DNA of 64,000 bases from an uncultured Odoribacter sp. (GTDB lineage Bacteria > Bacteroidota > Bacteroidia > Bacteroidales > Marinifilaceae). Positions 1 through 8,761 of the stretch are shown in pieces. The notes beneath the pieces were generated by a model. It had not been told where the DNA came from and made no database searches. It saw nothing but the letters and a program-made list of their open reading frames with translations. The stretch lies in the NCBI GenBank assembly GCA_910589025.1, contig CAJURM010000005.1, positions 62,001-126,000 of the forward strand. Reading direction: 5' to 3'. The position numbers were made by a program, and so were the translations under genes. How positions within the stretch are numbered: the first letter of the stretch is position 1; each line of letters begins with the position of its first letter.

Positions 1-237
1 AAATTCACGGACACGTCCCCACTCCTGCAAGCCGCGATAATAAAACAACTTCAAATCATCGGTAATAATGAACGGGACATGCCCGTTAGCCAGACACTCT
101 TTGAACATCACCAAACACCCCACACGCCCGTTTCCGTCCTGAAAAGGATGAATCGCTTCAAAGCGATAGTGCCAACCGACAATCTCCTCAAACGACTTTC
201 GTTTCCTGACGTGATACTCCTCAAAAAGCCTTTTCAT
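1..237 (-). pseudogene. Fic-domain protein, 5'-truncated fragment running off the left edge
   Basis: Reading the minus strand from an ATG at 237 to the edge gives 79 codons with the Fic signature HPFQDGNGRVG, followed by a stretch typical of the family (LVMFKECL, then FIITDDLKLFYYRGLQEWG). Fic enzymes transfer AMP or related groups from nucleotides onto protein hydroxyls; the motif His is the catalytic base. Upstream, the frame remains open through HDFIKIDYNTIHRE but hits a stop (TAA) near 290, and nothing resembling the usual N-terminal half of such proteins is visible in frame. It could be a 5'-deleted or frameshifted gene, or one using a non-ATG start near 267. The 3' end lies outside the window, so integrity of the rest is unknown. 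Family assignment is firm, pseudogene status is inference. Confidence 0.65.
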
Positions 238-415
238 TTCCCGGTGTATGGTGTTATAATCTATCTTAATAAAATCGTGCAATCCAAGACAAGTACAATA
301 ACAGCACTTTTCTTATCCGCGATAGTCATACCACTACGACTTCTCACACCTTTGTAAACCACATTTTCAAATAAAATGACACAAAAGCCCCGTCCCTCTG
401 TATCACAAATTGTAT

Positions 416-423
416 TATTTTTG
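416..423 (+). promoter_or_regulatory. Possible TAnnTTTG promoter of tadA
   Basis: TATTTTTG matches the Bacteroidota -7 consensus. It lies only four bases before the ATG at 428, so the transcript would be nearly leaderless, or translation may begin at the next in-frame ATG (449). Confidence 0.4.
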
Positions 424-427
424 TTGC

Positions 428-862
428 ATGAATGTTCACGAACAATATATGCGCAAAGCCCTGGAAGAGGCCCGGATAGCAGCAGAGGAAGGGGAAATCC
501 CGGTGGGGGCGGTGATGGTCTGCAAGGGGAAAATCATTGCACGCGCCCACAACGAAACAGAGAAATTGAACGACGTGACCGCCCATGCGGAAATGCTTGC
601 CATCACGATGGCTGCATCAGCATTGGGAGGAAAATACCTGAACGAATGTACGCTATATGTAACGCTGGAGCCTTGCGTGATGTGTGCCGGAGCCATGGCC
701 TGGGCACAACTTGGTGAAGTTATTTACGGAGCATCCGACCCTAAACGCGGTTTCAGCCGTCTCGCTCCCTCTCCGCTCCACCCCAAAACCAAAATCACGC
801 GGGGAGTCATGGAGAATGAGTGCGGCGAACTTCTCCTGGCATTTTTCAAGGAAAAACGATAG
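428..862 (+). CDS. tadA: tRNA-specific adenosine deaminase TadA
   Basis: 144 residues, the normal size of TadA. The enzyme deaminates adenosine 34 of tRNA-Arg(ACG) to inosine so that one tRNA reads several CGN codons. The zinc-binding cytidine-deaminase fold motifs are present: HAE (in VTAHAEMLAI) with the catalytic Glu, and PCVMCAG supplying two Cys ligands. The EGEIPVGAV segment near the N-terminus is characteristic. A longer frame opens at 410, but the ATG at 428 gives the usual N-terminus and lies just after a possible promoter; 449 is an alternative. It converges with the transporter on the other strand, with only 7 bases between stop codons. A tRNA-Arg(CCG) lies elsewhere in the window. 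Confidence 0.93.
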   Translation: MNVHEQYMRKALEEARIAAEEGEIPVGAVMVCKGKIIARAHNETEKLNDVTAHAEMLAITMAASALGGKYLNECTLYVTLEPCVMCAGAMAWAQLGEVIYGASDPKRGFSRLAPSPLHPKTKITRGVMENECGELLLAFFKEKR

Positions 863-869
863 CAGGCGG

Positions 870-2465
870 TTAAAATACCAAGGCTATAATCTGAATAAAG
901 AGTATGAGGAATACCATCGCAATGGGATATACTGTCGCATAAGCCACGCTCGGCGCATCATTGTCCGTCATGGAATCCGCTGCTGCCAGTCCCGGAGTAC
1001 TCGTCATACCTCCCGTAATGGTACCCAATAAGTCAAAAATATTTATTTTCAGTACAAAATACCCGATAAAGGCAGAAAGCAGCATCGGCACCAAAGTTAT
1101 AGCCACCCCAACGATAAAAAGCACCCAGCCACTCTCCTGAAAAGTGCTTACCAAATTAACCCCGGCAGAAGTACCCACTTCCGCCAGGAACAACAACAAT
1201 CCCAATTGTCGGAGCAATTGATTGGCAGAGCCGGACATGGACCAGATGACCGGTCCCGTTTTGCCAATAAAACTCAGCAACAATGCCGTAATCAGTACTC
1301 CTCCCGTCAATCCCGGAGAAAAAGTAAAGCTACCGGAAAATGAAATACTGATTTTTCCTACCAAAACCCCCAAAACAATCCCCATAGCTATGGGGAAAAA
1401 ATCGGTATCCGAAAGTCGCTTTTCATCGTTTCCCAACAAAGAAGCCACCGCTTTCAAATTATCCTGATGTCCGACAATCCGTAATTTATCACCGAACTTC
1501 AAGACCAGTCCCGGGTCAGGAGTCAGGTCAATGCCGCTCCGTCTCACCCGGGTCACCGTACATCCGAAAGCCTCCTGTAAATTCAGGCTTCCAATGGTTT
1601 TTCCGATAATCTCTTTTTTAGTAAGCAACAGCGACTGCAATTCATAAGAAGTTGCCAAAGGTAAATCTTCCTGTATTCTCATCCCGACCAGCAACTCCAA
1701 TTGTCTCAATGCATCCTGCGTACCCACCGCCTTAATCAAATCCCCTTGGTTCAATACCGTCTGAGGAGAAGGCATTTCCGTTACCTCCTCATGTTTCACC
1801 CGTGAAATCACTGCACCCGTCATCGTACGTACCTGCAATTGCAAAAGACTTTTACCGGCAATATTGGCATTCGTAACCCGGAAACTTGCCGTATGGAGTT
1901 CCGGATGTTTATCGTACTGCAATTGTTCGAGGCGCTGTTCCTCTTTCTTGAGGTCTATATTCAGTATTTTAGGCAAAAGCTTTACAAATAAAATCACTCC
2001 GATTACTCCAAAAGGATAGGCAATACCATAAGCAATGGAAGCATAGGAAGAAGAGGTCGAATCTATAGCTGCCGCCAAACCGGGTGTACTCGTAAGAGCC
2101 CCGGCAATCAATCCGACCACCCCCGGTATTTCAATACCCAAAACATATTTAAACAACAATGCCGTCAGGCAAGCAGAACCAATAATCAGAAAAGTCAAAA
2201 AAATCAACATTTTTCCTTTGGAACGGAAAGAATCAAAAAAGCCGGGTCCTGCCTGAATGCCGATGGTAAAAATGAATAATACCAATCCGAAATTTCCCAA
2301 TTCTTTAGGAATCACCACCCCAAAATGTCCGAAAAGCAACGCAATAAAAATAACAGCAGAAACATCAAGGGAGATCCCTTTGAAATTGATGCGTCCCAGA
2401 ATAAATCCCAGTGCTACAATTAAAAACAAAGCAAAATAAGAAGATTGTAAAAGACTTTCCAACAT
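870..2465 (-). CDS. AspT/YidE-like transporter with two TrkA-C domains
   Basis: 531 residues, an integral membrane protein of the aspartate-alanine exchanger (AAE) family. It has about five or six membrane segments at the N-terminus, a central cytosolic part with two TrkA-C (RCK-C) ligand-binding domains (about 190-350), and about five more segments at the C-terminus. The two membrane halves are an internal duplication: both contain TSTPGLAAA followed by a YASIAYG/SVAYATVYP-like segment. Members exchange carboxylates such as aspartate, alanine or succinate; the substrate here cannot be read from sequence. It begins 11 bases after the aroA stop and so is probably the last gene of the aroB-aroA transcript. 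Confidence 0.85.
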   Translation of the reverse strand: MLESLLQSSYFALFLIVALGFILGRINFKGISLDVSAVIFIALLFGHFGVVIPKELGNFGLVLFIFTIGIQAGPGFFDSFRSKGKMLIFLTFLIIGSACLTALLFKYVLGIEIPGVVGLIAGALTSTPGLAAAIDSTSSSYASIAYGIAYPFGVIGVILFVKLLPKILNIDLKKEEQRLEQLQYDKHPELHTASFRVTNANIAGKSLLQLQVRTMTGAVISRVKHEEVTEMPSPQTVLNQGDLIKAVGTQDALRQLELLVGMRIQEDLPLATSYELQSLLLTKKEIIGKTIGSLNLQEAFGCTVTRVRRSGIDLTPDPGLVLKFGDKLRIVGHQDNLKAVASLLGNDEKRLSDTDFFPIAMGIVLGVLVGKISISFSGSFTFSPGLTGGVLITALLLSFIGKTGPVIWSMSGSANQLLRQLGLLLFLAEVGTSAGVNLVSTFQESGWVLFIVGVAITLVPMLLSAFIGYFVLKINIFDLLGTITGGMTSTPGLAAADSMTDNDAPSVAYATVYPIAMVFLILFIQIIALVF

Positions 2466-2476
2466 ACACTATAAGT

Positions 2477-3700
2477 TTATACCGTCTGACAAACCAGACC
2501 CAATTTTTCAAATTGTTCCCAATATCCCGGAAAGGATTTGGTTACCACCTCTTTATCCCGGATGACCAAACCGGGGTATTTCCATGCCGCCGGAGCGAAT
2601 GCCATGGCCATCCGGTGGTCGTGATAGGTGGCTATTTCCAACTCTCCAACAGCACAACGGCTGCCGTCCCACATTAATTTGCTGTCACCTTCCGCCTTCA
2701 GACAGAATCCGAGCCGCGCCATCTCTTCAATCAAGGCGGCGATACGGTCGGTCTCTTTGATTCTCAACGTTTCAACGCCGGAAAAAACAAAAGGTTTTCC
2801 TTGCAAACAACAAGCCACTACAAACGACTGTACCAAATCGGGCATTTCAGTAAAATCAAAATCCAACCTTTTCACTGTCACTTCCCGGGCTTTGAGCCGG
2901 ACAACTCCCGTTTCAAAAACCGTCTGCACTCCCAGTTTTTCCCACACCTTTACCTGCCCGGCATCGCCCTGCAAACTATCTGCAAATAAACCGGGCAGAC
3001 AAATCACCCCCTCTTCCCGAATGGCAAGCCATTCATAGAAATAAGAAGCGGCACTCCAGTCCGATTCGACAGAAAAGGATACCGGCACATAAGGACAGGG
3101 ACGAACTTCAACCATGTTTTCCCCGACTTGTACTGCCGCCCCAAAGTGCCGCATGATAGCAGCCGTCATGTGAATATAGGTACGAGACACCACATGCCCC
3201 TTTAATCTCAACTTCAAGCCTTTGACCATATAGGGAGCAATCATCATCAATGCCGATATATATTGGCTGCTCACCGAAGCCGGGATTTCTATCTCCCCTC
3301 CCTGTAAATAAGCCCCCCGGATAATCAAAGGAGGAAATCCCTCTTTTTCTTTATATTCTATGTTAGCCCCTAAGCGGTTTAACGCATCCACAAGTACTGC
3401 AACAGGGCGTTCTTTCATCCTTGCAGAACCTGTGATTTCCCATTTCCCGACTATACGCGACAAATAAGCCGTAAGAAAACGCATCGCCGTTCCCGCATGC
3501 CCGATGTCAAAACAAGAACCGTTTGAATTCAATACGTTCAGCATAGCCACCGTATCATCACAATCGGATAAATTCCGAACAGGTTGCAGACTATCCGCCA
3601 AAGCATTAATAATCAGGACTCGGTTAGATATGCTTTTAGAAGCCGGAAGTATGATATTCCCGCCTGTTTCTGTCCGGTCAAAACGAATGGCTATATCCAT
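2477..3700 (-). CDS. aroA: 3-phosphoshikimate 1-carboxyvinyltransferase (EPSP synthase)
   Basis: 407 residues. It catalyses the sixth step of the shikimate pathway, joining phosphoenolpyruvate to shikimate-3-phosphate in the cytosol. Visible family motifs are the N-terminal substrate-binding ASKSISNR, GHAGTAMRFLTAYL (family motif around GNAGTAMR), a basic SARMKERPV segment, and the C-terminal RIKETDRI motif with catalytic and phosphate-binding residues. Length is slightly below the approximately 427 residues of E. coli AroA, as usual for Bacteroidales forms. It starts four bases after the aroB stop, so the two are translated from one message; a transporter follows. Confidence 0.93.
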   Translation of the reverse strand: MDIAIRFDRTETGGNIILPASKSISNRVLIINALADSLQPVRNLSDCDDTVAMLNVLNSNGSCFDIGHAGTAMRFLTAYLSRIVGKWEITGSARMKERPVAVLVDALNRLGANIEYKEKEGFPPLIIRGAYLQGGEIEIPASVSSQYISALMMIAPYMVKGLKLRLKGHVVSRTYIHMTAAIMRHFGAAVQVGENMVEVRPCPYVPVSFSVESDWSAASYFYEWLAIREEGVICLPGLFADSLQGDAGQVKVWEKLGVQTVFETGVVRLKAREVTVKRLDFDFTEMPDLVQSFVVACCLQGKPFVFSGVETLRIKETDRIAALIEEMARLGFCLKAEGDSKLMWDGSRCAVGELEIATYHDHRMAMAFAPAAWKYPGLVIRDKEVVTKSFPGYWEQFEKLGLVCQTV

Positions 3701-3704
3701 ATTT

Positions 3705-4748
3705 TCAATTTCTTTCCGCCAATATACCCAAAGCCTCCATCACTTCCCCGCGACTGCAATAATTGTCGATGCTGACCTTTCCGGGAGCTTCCAACAAGGT
3801 AAAATTAACACCCTCTTTTTCATTCTTTTTATCATGGAGCATCAATCCATAAAGCTCTTCCGGTGAGGCCAGCGGATTATACGCAGGATATAAGCCCATG
3901 ATAAAGCTGCGGATTTCATGATAAAGCCCCCGATCAAAACCCTTTTTCCGGACGGAAAGGTATAATTCCGATATCATTCCGTAAGCCACGGCATCGCCAT
4001 GATAAAGTTCCGCACCTTTTTCAATGGCTACGCTCTCAATAGCATGCCCCACCGTATGTCCGAAATTCAGGGATTTGCGCATCCCTTTTTCTTTCGGGTC
4101 TTCTGTCACCACTTTCTCCTTAACCTCCACAGACTCTTTCAGCAATGCAGGGAAATCCGTTGCGGAAATAATATCCCTGTCCATAGCCAGCAATTTTTGC
4201 AAATGTTTTCCTCCCCGCAGTAAACCGTGTTTTAACATCTCTGCAAAACCGGAAAGGAGCTGGCGCCGGGGCAAAGTTTTCAAAAAAGCCACATCAATCA
4301 TTACCTTTTCCGGCACGGAAAAAGTACCTATTTCATTTTTTAATCCATTAAAGTTAATTCCGGTTTTTCCTCCCACCGAAGCATCCACCTGCGCCAATAA
4401 AGTTGTCGGGATATTGATACATTTTATTCCTCGTTTAAAGCAAGAAGCAGCAAATCCGCCAAGATCTGTCACCAGTCCTCCGCCAAGATTAATCAGCAGC
4501 GCATTCCTTCGGGCCCCTTCGGAAGAGAGTAGCCGCCAGATTTCCTCCACACTCCCAAGAGATTTGTAATTCTCCCCGGAAGGAACGGTAATCACATGTT
4601 CCCCGCGAATTTTCAGGTTTTCAAGAAGAGGCAAACAATACATGCGGGTATTTACATCCGTCAGGACAAAAATCTGTCCGGATTCGTATTGTTCCAATTC
4701 CCGACGCAATTCGCCGCAAATGTCCGATGTAAATAAAACCGCATTCAT
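3705..4748 (-). CDS. aroB: 3-dehydroquinate synthase
   Basis: 347 residues from the chosen start. It converts DAHP to 3-dehydroquinate (second step of the shikimate pathway) using NAD and a divalent metal. Motifs include GGGLVTDLGGFAAS (NAD binding), PTTLLAQVDASVGGKTGIN and the metal-ligand region NFGHTVGHAIES. The open frame extends 35 codons further up, but the ATG at 4748 is preferred: a TAnnTTTG promoter lies 17-24 bases upstream of it and the resulting protein has the usual length. It is the first gene of the aroB-aroA-transporter operon. Confidence 0.93.
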   Translation of the reverse strand: MNAVLFTSDICGELRRELEQYESGQIFVLTDVNTRMYCLPLLENLKIRGEHVITVPSGENYKSLGSVEEIWRLLSSEGARRNALLINLGGGLVTDLGGFAASCFKRGIKCINIPTTLLAQVDASVGGKTGINFNGLKNEIGTFSVPEKVMIDVAFLKTLPRRQLLSGFAEMLKHGLLRGGKHLQKLLAMDRDIISATDFPALLKESVEVKEKVVTEDPKEKGMRKSLNFGHTVGHAIESVAIEKGAELYHGDAVAYGMISELYLSVRKKGFDRGLYHEIRSFIMGLYPAYNPLASPEELYGLMLHDKKNEKEGVNFTLLEAPGKVSIDNYCSRGEVMEALGILAERN

Positions 4749-4764
4749 TTCTCCCAATTTTTCG

Positions 4765-4772
4765 CAAAGATA
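4765..4772 (-). promoter_or_regulatory. Promoter of the aroB operon
   Basis: On the minus strand this reads TATCTTTG, a perfect Bacteroidota -7 element, 17 bases from the chosen aroB ATG. It argues against the longer N-terminus. Confidence 0.6.
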
Positions 4773-4936
4773 ATGATAAAAAAAAGAGTTTGGGCAGGCT
4801 GCCTCAAGAAGGTTGCGTTTTATCAAAAGTAAAGATTCAAGGCTTTGGGCCAATTCTTCCGGTGATTGAGATTATCAACAGGCCACAAGGCCGGATGTAA
4901 AAACACCTTCAAAACTTATACTATAAACCGACTTCG

Positions 4937-5064
4937 CTTTAACATCCCTTATAGACAAAGCGCTTTTAGCTACTCATTCCTTCCAGGACAACTCCGCTTC
5001 GAAACGGAGTCATAACGGTAGCATAACGGAAGCATGACGGCAGTATATATAAGGGATGTTAAAG
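4937..5064. repeat. 128-bp element with perfect 17-bp terminal inverted repeats
   Basis: CTTTAACATCCCTTATA (4937-4953) is the exact reverse complement of 5048-5064. Between them are a small hairpin (ACTCCG/CGGAGT, 4991-5009) and three tandem 11-base units near GCATAACGGAA (about 5010-5041). The element sits in the divergent gap between aroB and dprA. No target duplication is evident. It resembles a non-autonomous miniature element (MITE) or an extragenic palindromic repeat; it could also be a long regulatory hairpin. Confidence 0.7.
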
Positions 5065-5126
5065 ATAGAGCGGGGGGATGATTGCGAATTCTATTACCTT
5101 TCCCTCGATTTCCCGGTAGTTTTCTG

Positions 5127-5134
5127 TAAATTTG
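5127..5134 (+). promoter_or_regulatory. Promoter of dprA
   Basis: TAAATTTG matches TAnnTTTG and lies 21 bases before the ATG at 5155, which supports that start over the upstream in-frame ATG at 5056 located inside the inverted repeat. Confidence 0.6.
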
Positions 5135-5154
5135 TTATATTAATCTCCTGTGCG

Positions 5155-6267
5155 ATGAACAATGACAGTACTATTAAAACACAAGCAGGCATAACTTTCC
5201 TGCCTAAGCTGAATTCACGCTTGTATCTTCCTCTGATAGAGGCTTGCGGAGGGATAGAAGGTTTTTTTCTTGAAAACGAAACGGCTCTGAATGCTCTGTA
5301 TGCGGAATTTCATTTGAAAAAAGATAGCTTCAACCGGAAACAGGCCTTGGAGAGGGCAGAAAAAGAGCTCGAATATATCGACCGTTATGCGATTCAGGTA
5401 TGCAGTACGGAACATTCCCAATATCCGTTTTTGCTAAACCAGTGTGAGGATGCTCCTTTGGTGTTTTATTACAAAGGACGCTTGTCCCCCGACGAACTGA
5501 CTTATCTTGCCATTGTAGGTACCCGCAAGGCCTCGGAACGTTGCCGTTTGCGGGTGGAAAACATCCTCGGCGAGCTGCACAGCCTATGTCCTGCATTAGT
5601 CGTTGTCAGTGGCCTGGCTTTCGGCATTGACATAACAGCTCATCAAGCCTGCCTGAAATACGGCATTCCCACTTACGCCGTTTTAGGACACGGTCTGAAT
5701 ATCATATATCCGGCTGCCCACAAAAACACAGCCGAGAAGATACTCTCTCAAGGCGGAGCGTTGATATCGGAATTCCCTTGTCAATCCCCTATTTTCCCAG
5801 TCAATTTCTTACAACGCAACCGGATCATCGCCGGACTTTGCCAAGCAACTTTTGTTGCCGAGTCAGCAATAAAAGGCGGGGCAATGGCAACAGCCCGTAT
5901 GGCACAATCCTATTCCCGGGAAATCATAACCCTCCCTGGCCGCCCGGAAGATAAAATGTCCTCGGGTTGCAATCTGCTCATCAAACAGAATATCGCCGCT
6001 TTGATTGAAAACGGCGAAGACATTGCCCGGATTTTAGGAATCCACATCCCCATCCCTCCGGTTAAAGGGGAAACTCTCAATCTGTTCGGCGACCTTGAAA
6101 ACGAAACAATTGTACTCAACGCTTTAACAGAACAAGGAAGTATGAATACAGACCAGCTAAGCATACATACCCGGATTCCCGTTCATGAACTTTCAGCCCT
6201 TCTGACCCAATTGGAACTTGAAGAAAAAATCCTCTCACTTCCCGGAAAAAATTATATGATAAAATAG
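5155..6267 (+). CDS. dprA: DNA-processing protein DprA (Smf)
   Basis: 370 residues, a typical DprA length. DprA binds incoming single-stranded DNA and loads RecA during transformation; it is also kept in bacteria not known to be competent. The Rossmann-like core is recognisable from VGTRKAS, SGLAFGID, GHGLNIIYP, SEFP and the NRIIAGL and KGGAMATARMA segments. An N-terminal helical region precedes it and a C-terminal winged-helix (DML1-like) domain ends the protein (about 300-370). The upstream frame adds 33 codons of no family similarity that begin inside the terminal repeat, so the ATG at 5155 after a TAnnTTTG promoter was chosen. Confidence 0.92.
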   Translation: MNNDSTIKTQAGITFLPKLNSRLYLPLIEACGGIEGFFLENETALNALYAEFHLKKDSFNRKQALERAEKELEYIDRYAIQVCSTEHSQYPFLLNQCEDAPLVFYYKGRLSPDELTYLAIVGTRKASERCRLRVENILGELHSLCPALVVVSGLAFGIDITAHQACLKYGIPTYAVLGHGLNIIYPAAHKNTAEKILSQGGALISEFPCQSPIFPVNFLQRNRIIAGLCQATFVAESAIKGGAMATARMAQSYSREIITLPGRPEDKMSSGCNLLIKQNIAALIENGEDIARILGIHIPIPPVKGETLNLFGDLENETIVLNALTEQGSMNTDQLSIHTRIPVHELSALLTQLELEEKILSLPGKNYMIK

Positions 6268-6371
6268 AAACATTACCTCCTTTTTATAACAGTTTATCAT
6301 CACAATACCTCATCTGATTTCAAATCATAACCAAAAGACAAAATTTCACATTAAAAAAACAAGTATAAAAA

Positions 6372-6402
6372 TTTTGGAATATTAAATAAATAGGTAATTT
6401 TG
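6372..6402 (+). promoter_or_regulatory. Promoter of gdhA
   Basis: TTTTG (6372-6376) and TAATTTTG (6395-6402) give both halves of the Bacteroidota promoter with 18 bases between. The start codon is about 88 bases downstream, leaving a leader of about 80 bases. Confidence 0.6.
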
Positions 6403-6489
6403 AATCGCTGAAAACGTTTGAATTTTCAAAACAAACAATAGAAGATGCGATCCTTGCAAAATCGCACAAAGACTAAAAAATGATACGAC

Positions 6490-7824
6490 ATGAGAGCAGA
6501 AATTAAAGAATTCATGGATGCCTTAAAGGCTAAAACTGTCGGAGAAAGCGAATTCCACCAGGCAGTAGAAGAAGTTATTGAAACCGTATGGGATACCTAC
6601 CAGGCCAATCCTAAATACAAAGCCAATAAGATTCTGGAGAAGATGGTGGAACCCGAAAGAGTAATCATGTTCCGCGTTCCGTGGATCGACGATAAAGGAG
6701 AAGTACAAATCAACCGCGGTTACCGTGTACAGTTCAACAGCGCTATCGGACCTTACAAAGGCGGCTTGCGCTTCCATCCGTCGGTAACATTGGGAGGTTT
6801 GAAATTCTTAGGTTTCGAACAAACATTTAAAAACTCATTAACTACGTTACCTATGGGTGGCGGCAAGGGAGGTTCCGATTTCAATCCGAAAGGCAAATCG
6901 GACAACGAAGTAATGCGTTTCTGCCAGAGTTTTATGACAGAGCTTTGCAAACACATCGGCGCTGATACGGATGTCCCTGCCGGCGACATTGGTGTTGGCG
7001 GACGTGAAATCGGCTATCTGTTTGGCCAATACAAAAGAATCCGCAACGAGTTTGTAGGCGTATTGACCGGCAAGAACAGAGAATTCGGCGGCTCCCGCGT
7101 TCGTCCGGAAGCTACCGGTTACGGTACTGTTTATTTTGCACAGCACATGCTGAAAGAAAAAGGACAGGACATCAAGGGAAAGACCGTAGCTATTTCCGGC
7201 TTCGGGAATGTTGCTTGGGGAGCTGCCCAGAAATTGGTTCAACTGGGAGCCAAATTAGTGACCATCTCCGGTCCGGACGGATACATTTACGATGAAAAAG
7301 GCATTACCCAGGAAGGTGTAGATTACATGCTCGAACTGCGTGCCAGCAACAACGATGTCGTAGAACCGTATGCAAAAAAATTCGGTGCCAAATTCTTCGC
7401 TAAGAAAAAACCGTGGGAAGTAAAATGCGACCTCGCATTCCCGTGTGCTATTCAGAACGAATTGAATGAAGAAGATGCCAAACAATTGGTTGCCAACGGT
7501 TGCCAGATGGTTGTAGAAACCTCCAACATGGGTTGTACGGCAGAAGCCGTGAAGTATCTGAATTCCCAGATTACTTTTGCTCCGGGTAAAGCTGCCAATG
7601 CCGGTGGCGTTGCCGTATCCGGTCTGGAAATGAGCCAAAACTCCATGCGTTACAGCTGGACGGCAGAAGAGGTTGATCAGAAGTTGTCACAAATCATGAA
7701 AGACATTCATGACACTTGTGTGAAATTCGGAAAAACCGGAGACAAGATCGACTACGTTAAAGGTGCAAACATCGGTGGTTTTATTAAAGTTGCTGAGGCT
7801 ATGTGCGCTCAGGGACACGTATAA
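6490..7824 (+). CDS. gdhA: NADP-type glutamate dehydrogenase
   Basis: 444 residues, the size of hexameric bacterial glutamate dehydrogenases (about 50 kDa). It interconverts 2-oxoglutarate plus ammonium and glutamate and is a main route of ammonium assimilation in Bacteroidales. The substrate-binding segment GPYKGGLRFHPSV, the catalytic-lysine segment PMGGGKGGSDFNP, and the nucleotide-binding SGFGNVAWGAAQKL are all present. NADP preference is taken from the similarity to GdhA-type enzymes, not proved. It stands alone, with its own promoter, a leader of about 80 bases and a strong terminator. glnA lies 12 kb downstream. Confidence 0.95.
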   Translation: MRAEIKEFMDALKAKTVGESEFHQAVEEVIETVWDTYQANPKYKANKILEKMVEPERVIMFRVPWIDDKGEVQINRGYRVQFNSAIGPYKGGLRFHPSVTLGGLKFLGFEQTFKNSLTTLPMGGGKGGSDFNPKGKSDNEVMRFCQSFMTELCKHIGADTDVPAGDIGVGGREIGYLFGQYKRIRNEFVGVLTGKNREFGGSRVRPEATGYGTVYFAQHMLKEKGQDIKGKTVAISGFGNVAWGAAQKLVQLGAKLVTISGPDGYIYDEKGITQEGVDYMLELRASNNDVVEPYAKKFGAKFFAKKKPWEVKCDLAFPCAIQNELNEEDAKQLVANGCQMVVETSNMGCTAEAVKYLNSQITFAPGKAANAGGVAVSGLEMSQNSMRYSWTAEEVDQKLSQIMKDIHDTCVKFGKTGDKIDYVKGANIGGFIKVAEAMCAQGHV

Positions 7825-7849
7825 ATCACACTTTTTCATAAGCAAAGGG

Positions 7850-7888
7850 AAAACCCGTCCGGCCAAAGGCCGGACGGGTTTTCTTTTT
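7850..7888 (+). terminator. Rho-independent terminator of gdhA
   Basis: Perfect 15-bp stem AAAACCCGTCCGGCC with loop AAA, followed by CTTTTT. Confidence 0.93.
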
Positions 7889-7973
7889 ACAATAAAGTTG
7901 AAGAGCCGAAAGGTTGAAGGGGTTAAAAAGTTTTATTATTTTCGTACTATTATTAAAGAACAGAATAAGCGCC

Positions 7974-8732
7974 ATGTTTATTGATACGCATTCACACATT
8001 TACGGGGAAGAATTTAAAGAAGACCGAAAGGAAGTTATCGAAAGAGCCAGGCGTGCTGGCGTGGAACGGATTATCCTGCCCGACATTGATGCAGAAACCC
8101 GCCCGGCCATGCTCGAGCTGTCGGCACAATACCCCGATATGTTATTCCCGACCATCGGGTTGCATCCGACATCCGTCAATGAAGAGTATAAAACCGAATT
8201 GAAGAAGGCGGAGAAAGAATTGGGGGAACGTAAATATTACGGTATCGGGGAATGCGGCATAGACCTGTATTGGGACAAGACCTATTATAAAGAACAACTA
8301 TATGTATTTTCCTATCAGTTAGGTTTGGCAAGAGAGGCCGGCTTGCCTGTCATCATCCATTCGCGTGATTCGTTGGATGAGATTTTCAAGGCGTTGAAAC
8401 CGTATCCTTATATAAAAGGTGTGCTTCACTGTTTCCCCGGCAATGCGGAAGAGGCACGGCGGGCAATCGGTTCCGGTTTTCTGCTCGGTATCGGCGGAGT
8501 AGTGACATTCAAAAATAGTCCGATGGCACAAGTTGTACAGGAAATCGGTACAGAGGCCCTTATTCTGGAGACCGATTCTCCTTACCTCACCCCGGTTCCG
8601 TACCGGGGCAAAAGAAATGAAAGCAGCAATATTCCGGTGATTGCCCAAAAGGTAGCAGAGCTGACAGGAACAGATATAAAAAAAATTGAAGAAATCACGA
8701 CCCGGAATGCAATGAATTTATTTACTTTGTAG
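7974..8732 (+). CDS. tatD: TatD-family metal-dependent hydrolase
   Basis: 252 residues of the TatD deoxyribonuclease family, a TIM-barrel two-metal nuclease linked to DNA repair and 3'-5' exonuclease activity. Metal ligands are visible in the N-terminal DTHSH, GECGID, IIHSRD, LHCF and ETDSPYLTP motifs. The open frame begins 20 codons earlier but those residues are hydrophobic and not family-like; the ATG at 7974 gives the standard MFIDTHSH start. The asparaginase gene follows after 29 bases and is probably cotranscribed. Confidence 0.9.
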   Translation: MFIDTHSHIYGEEFKEDRKEVIERARRAGVERIILPDIDAETRPAMLELSAQYPDMLFPTIGLHPTSVNEEYKTELKKAEKELGERKYYGIGECGIDLYWDKTYYKEQLYVFSYQLGLAREAGLPVIIHSRDSLDEIFKALKPYPYIKGVLHCFPGNAEEARRAIGSGFLLGIGGVVTFKNSPMAQVVQEIGTEALILETDSPYLTPVPYRGKRNESSNIPVIAQKVAELTGTDIKKIEEITTRNAMNLFTL

Positions 8733-8761
8733 ATCTAACTATTCATGCAAAGCTAACAGAG

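Noticed and set aside
5056..5154. N-terminal extension of DprA by 33 codons
   Set aside because: It starts inside the 17-bp terminal repeat, contains the TAnnTTTG promoter and has no DprA similarity.
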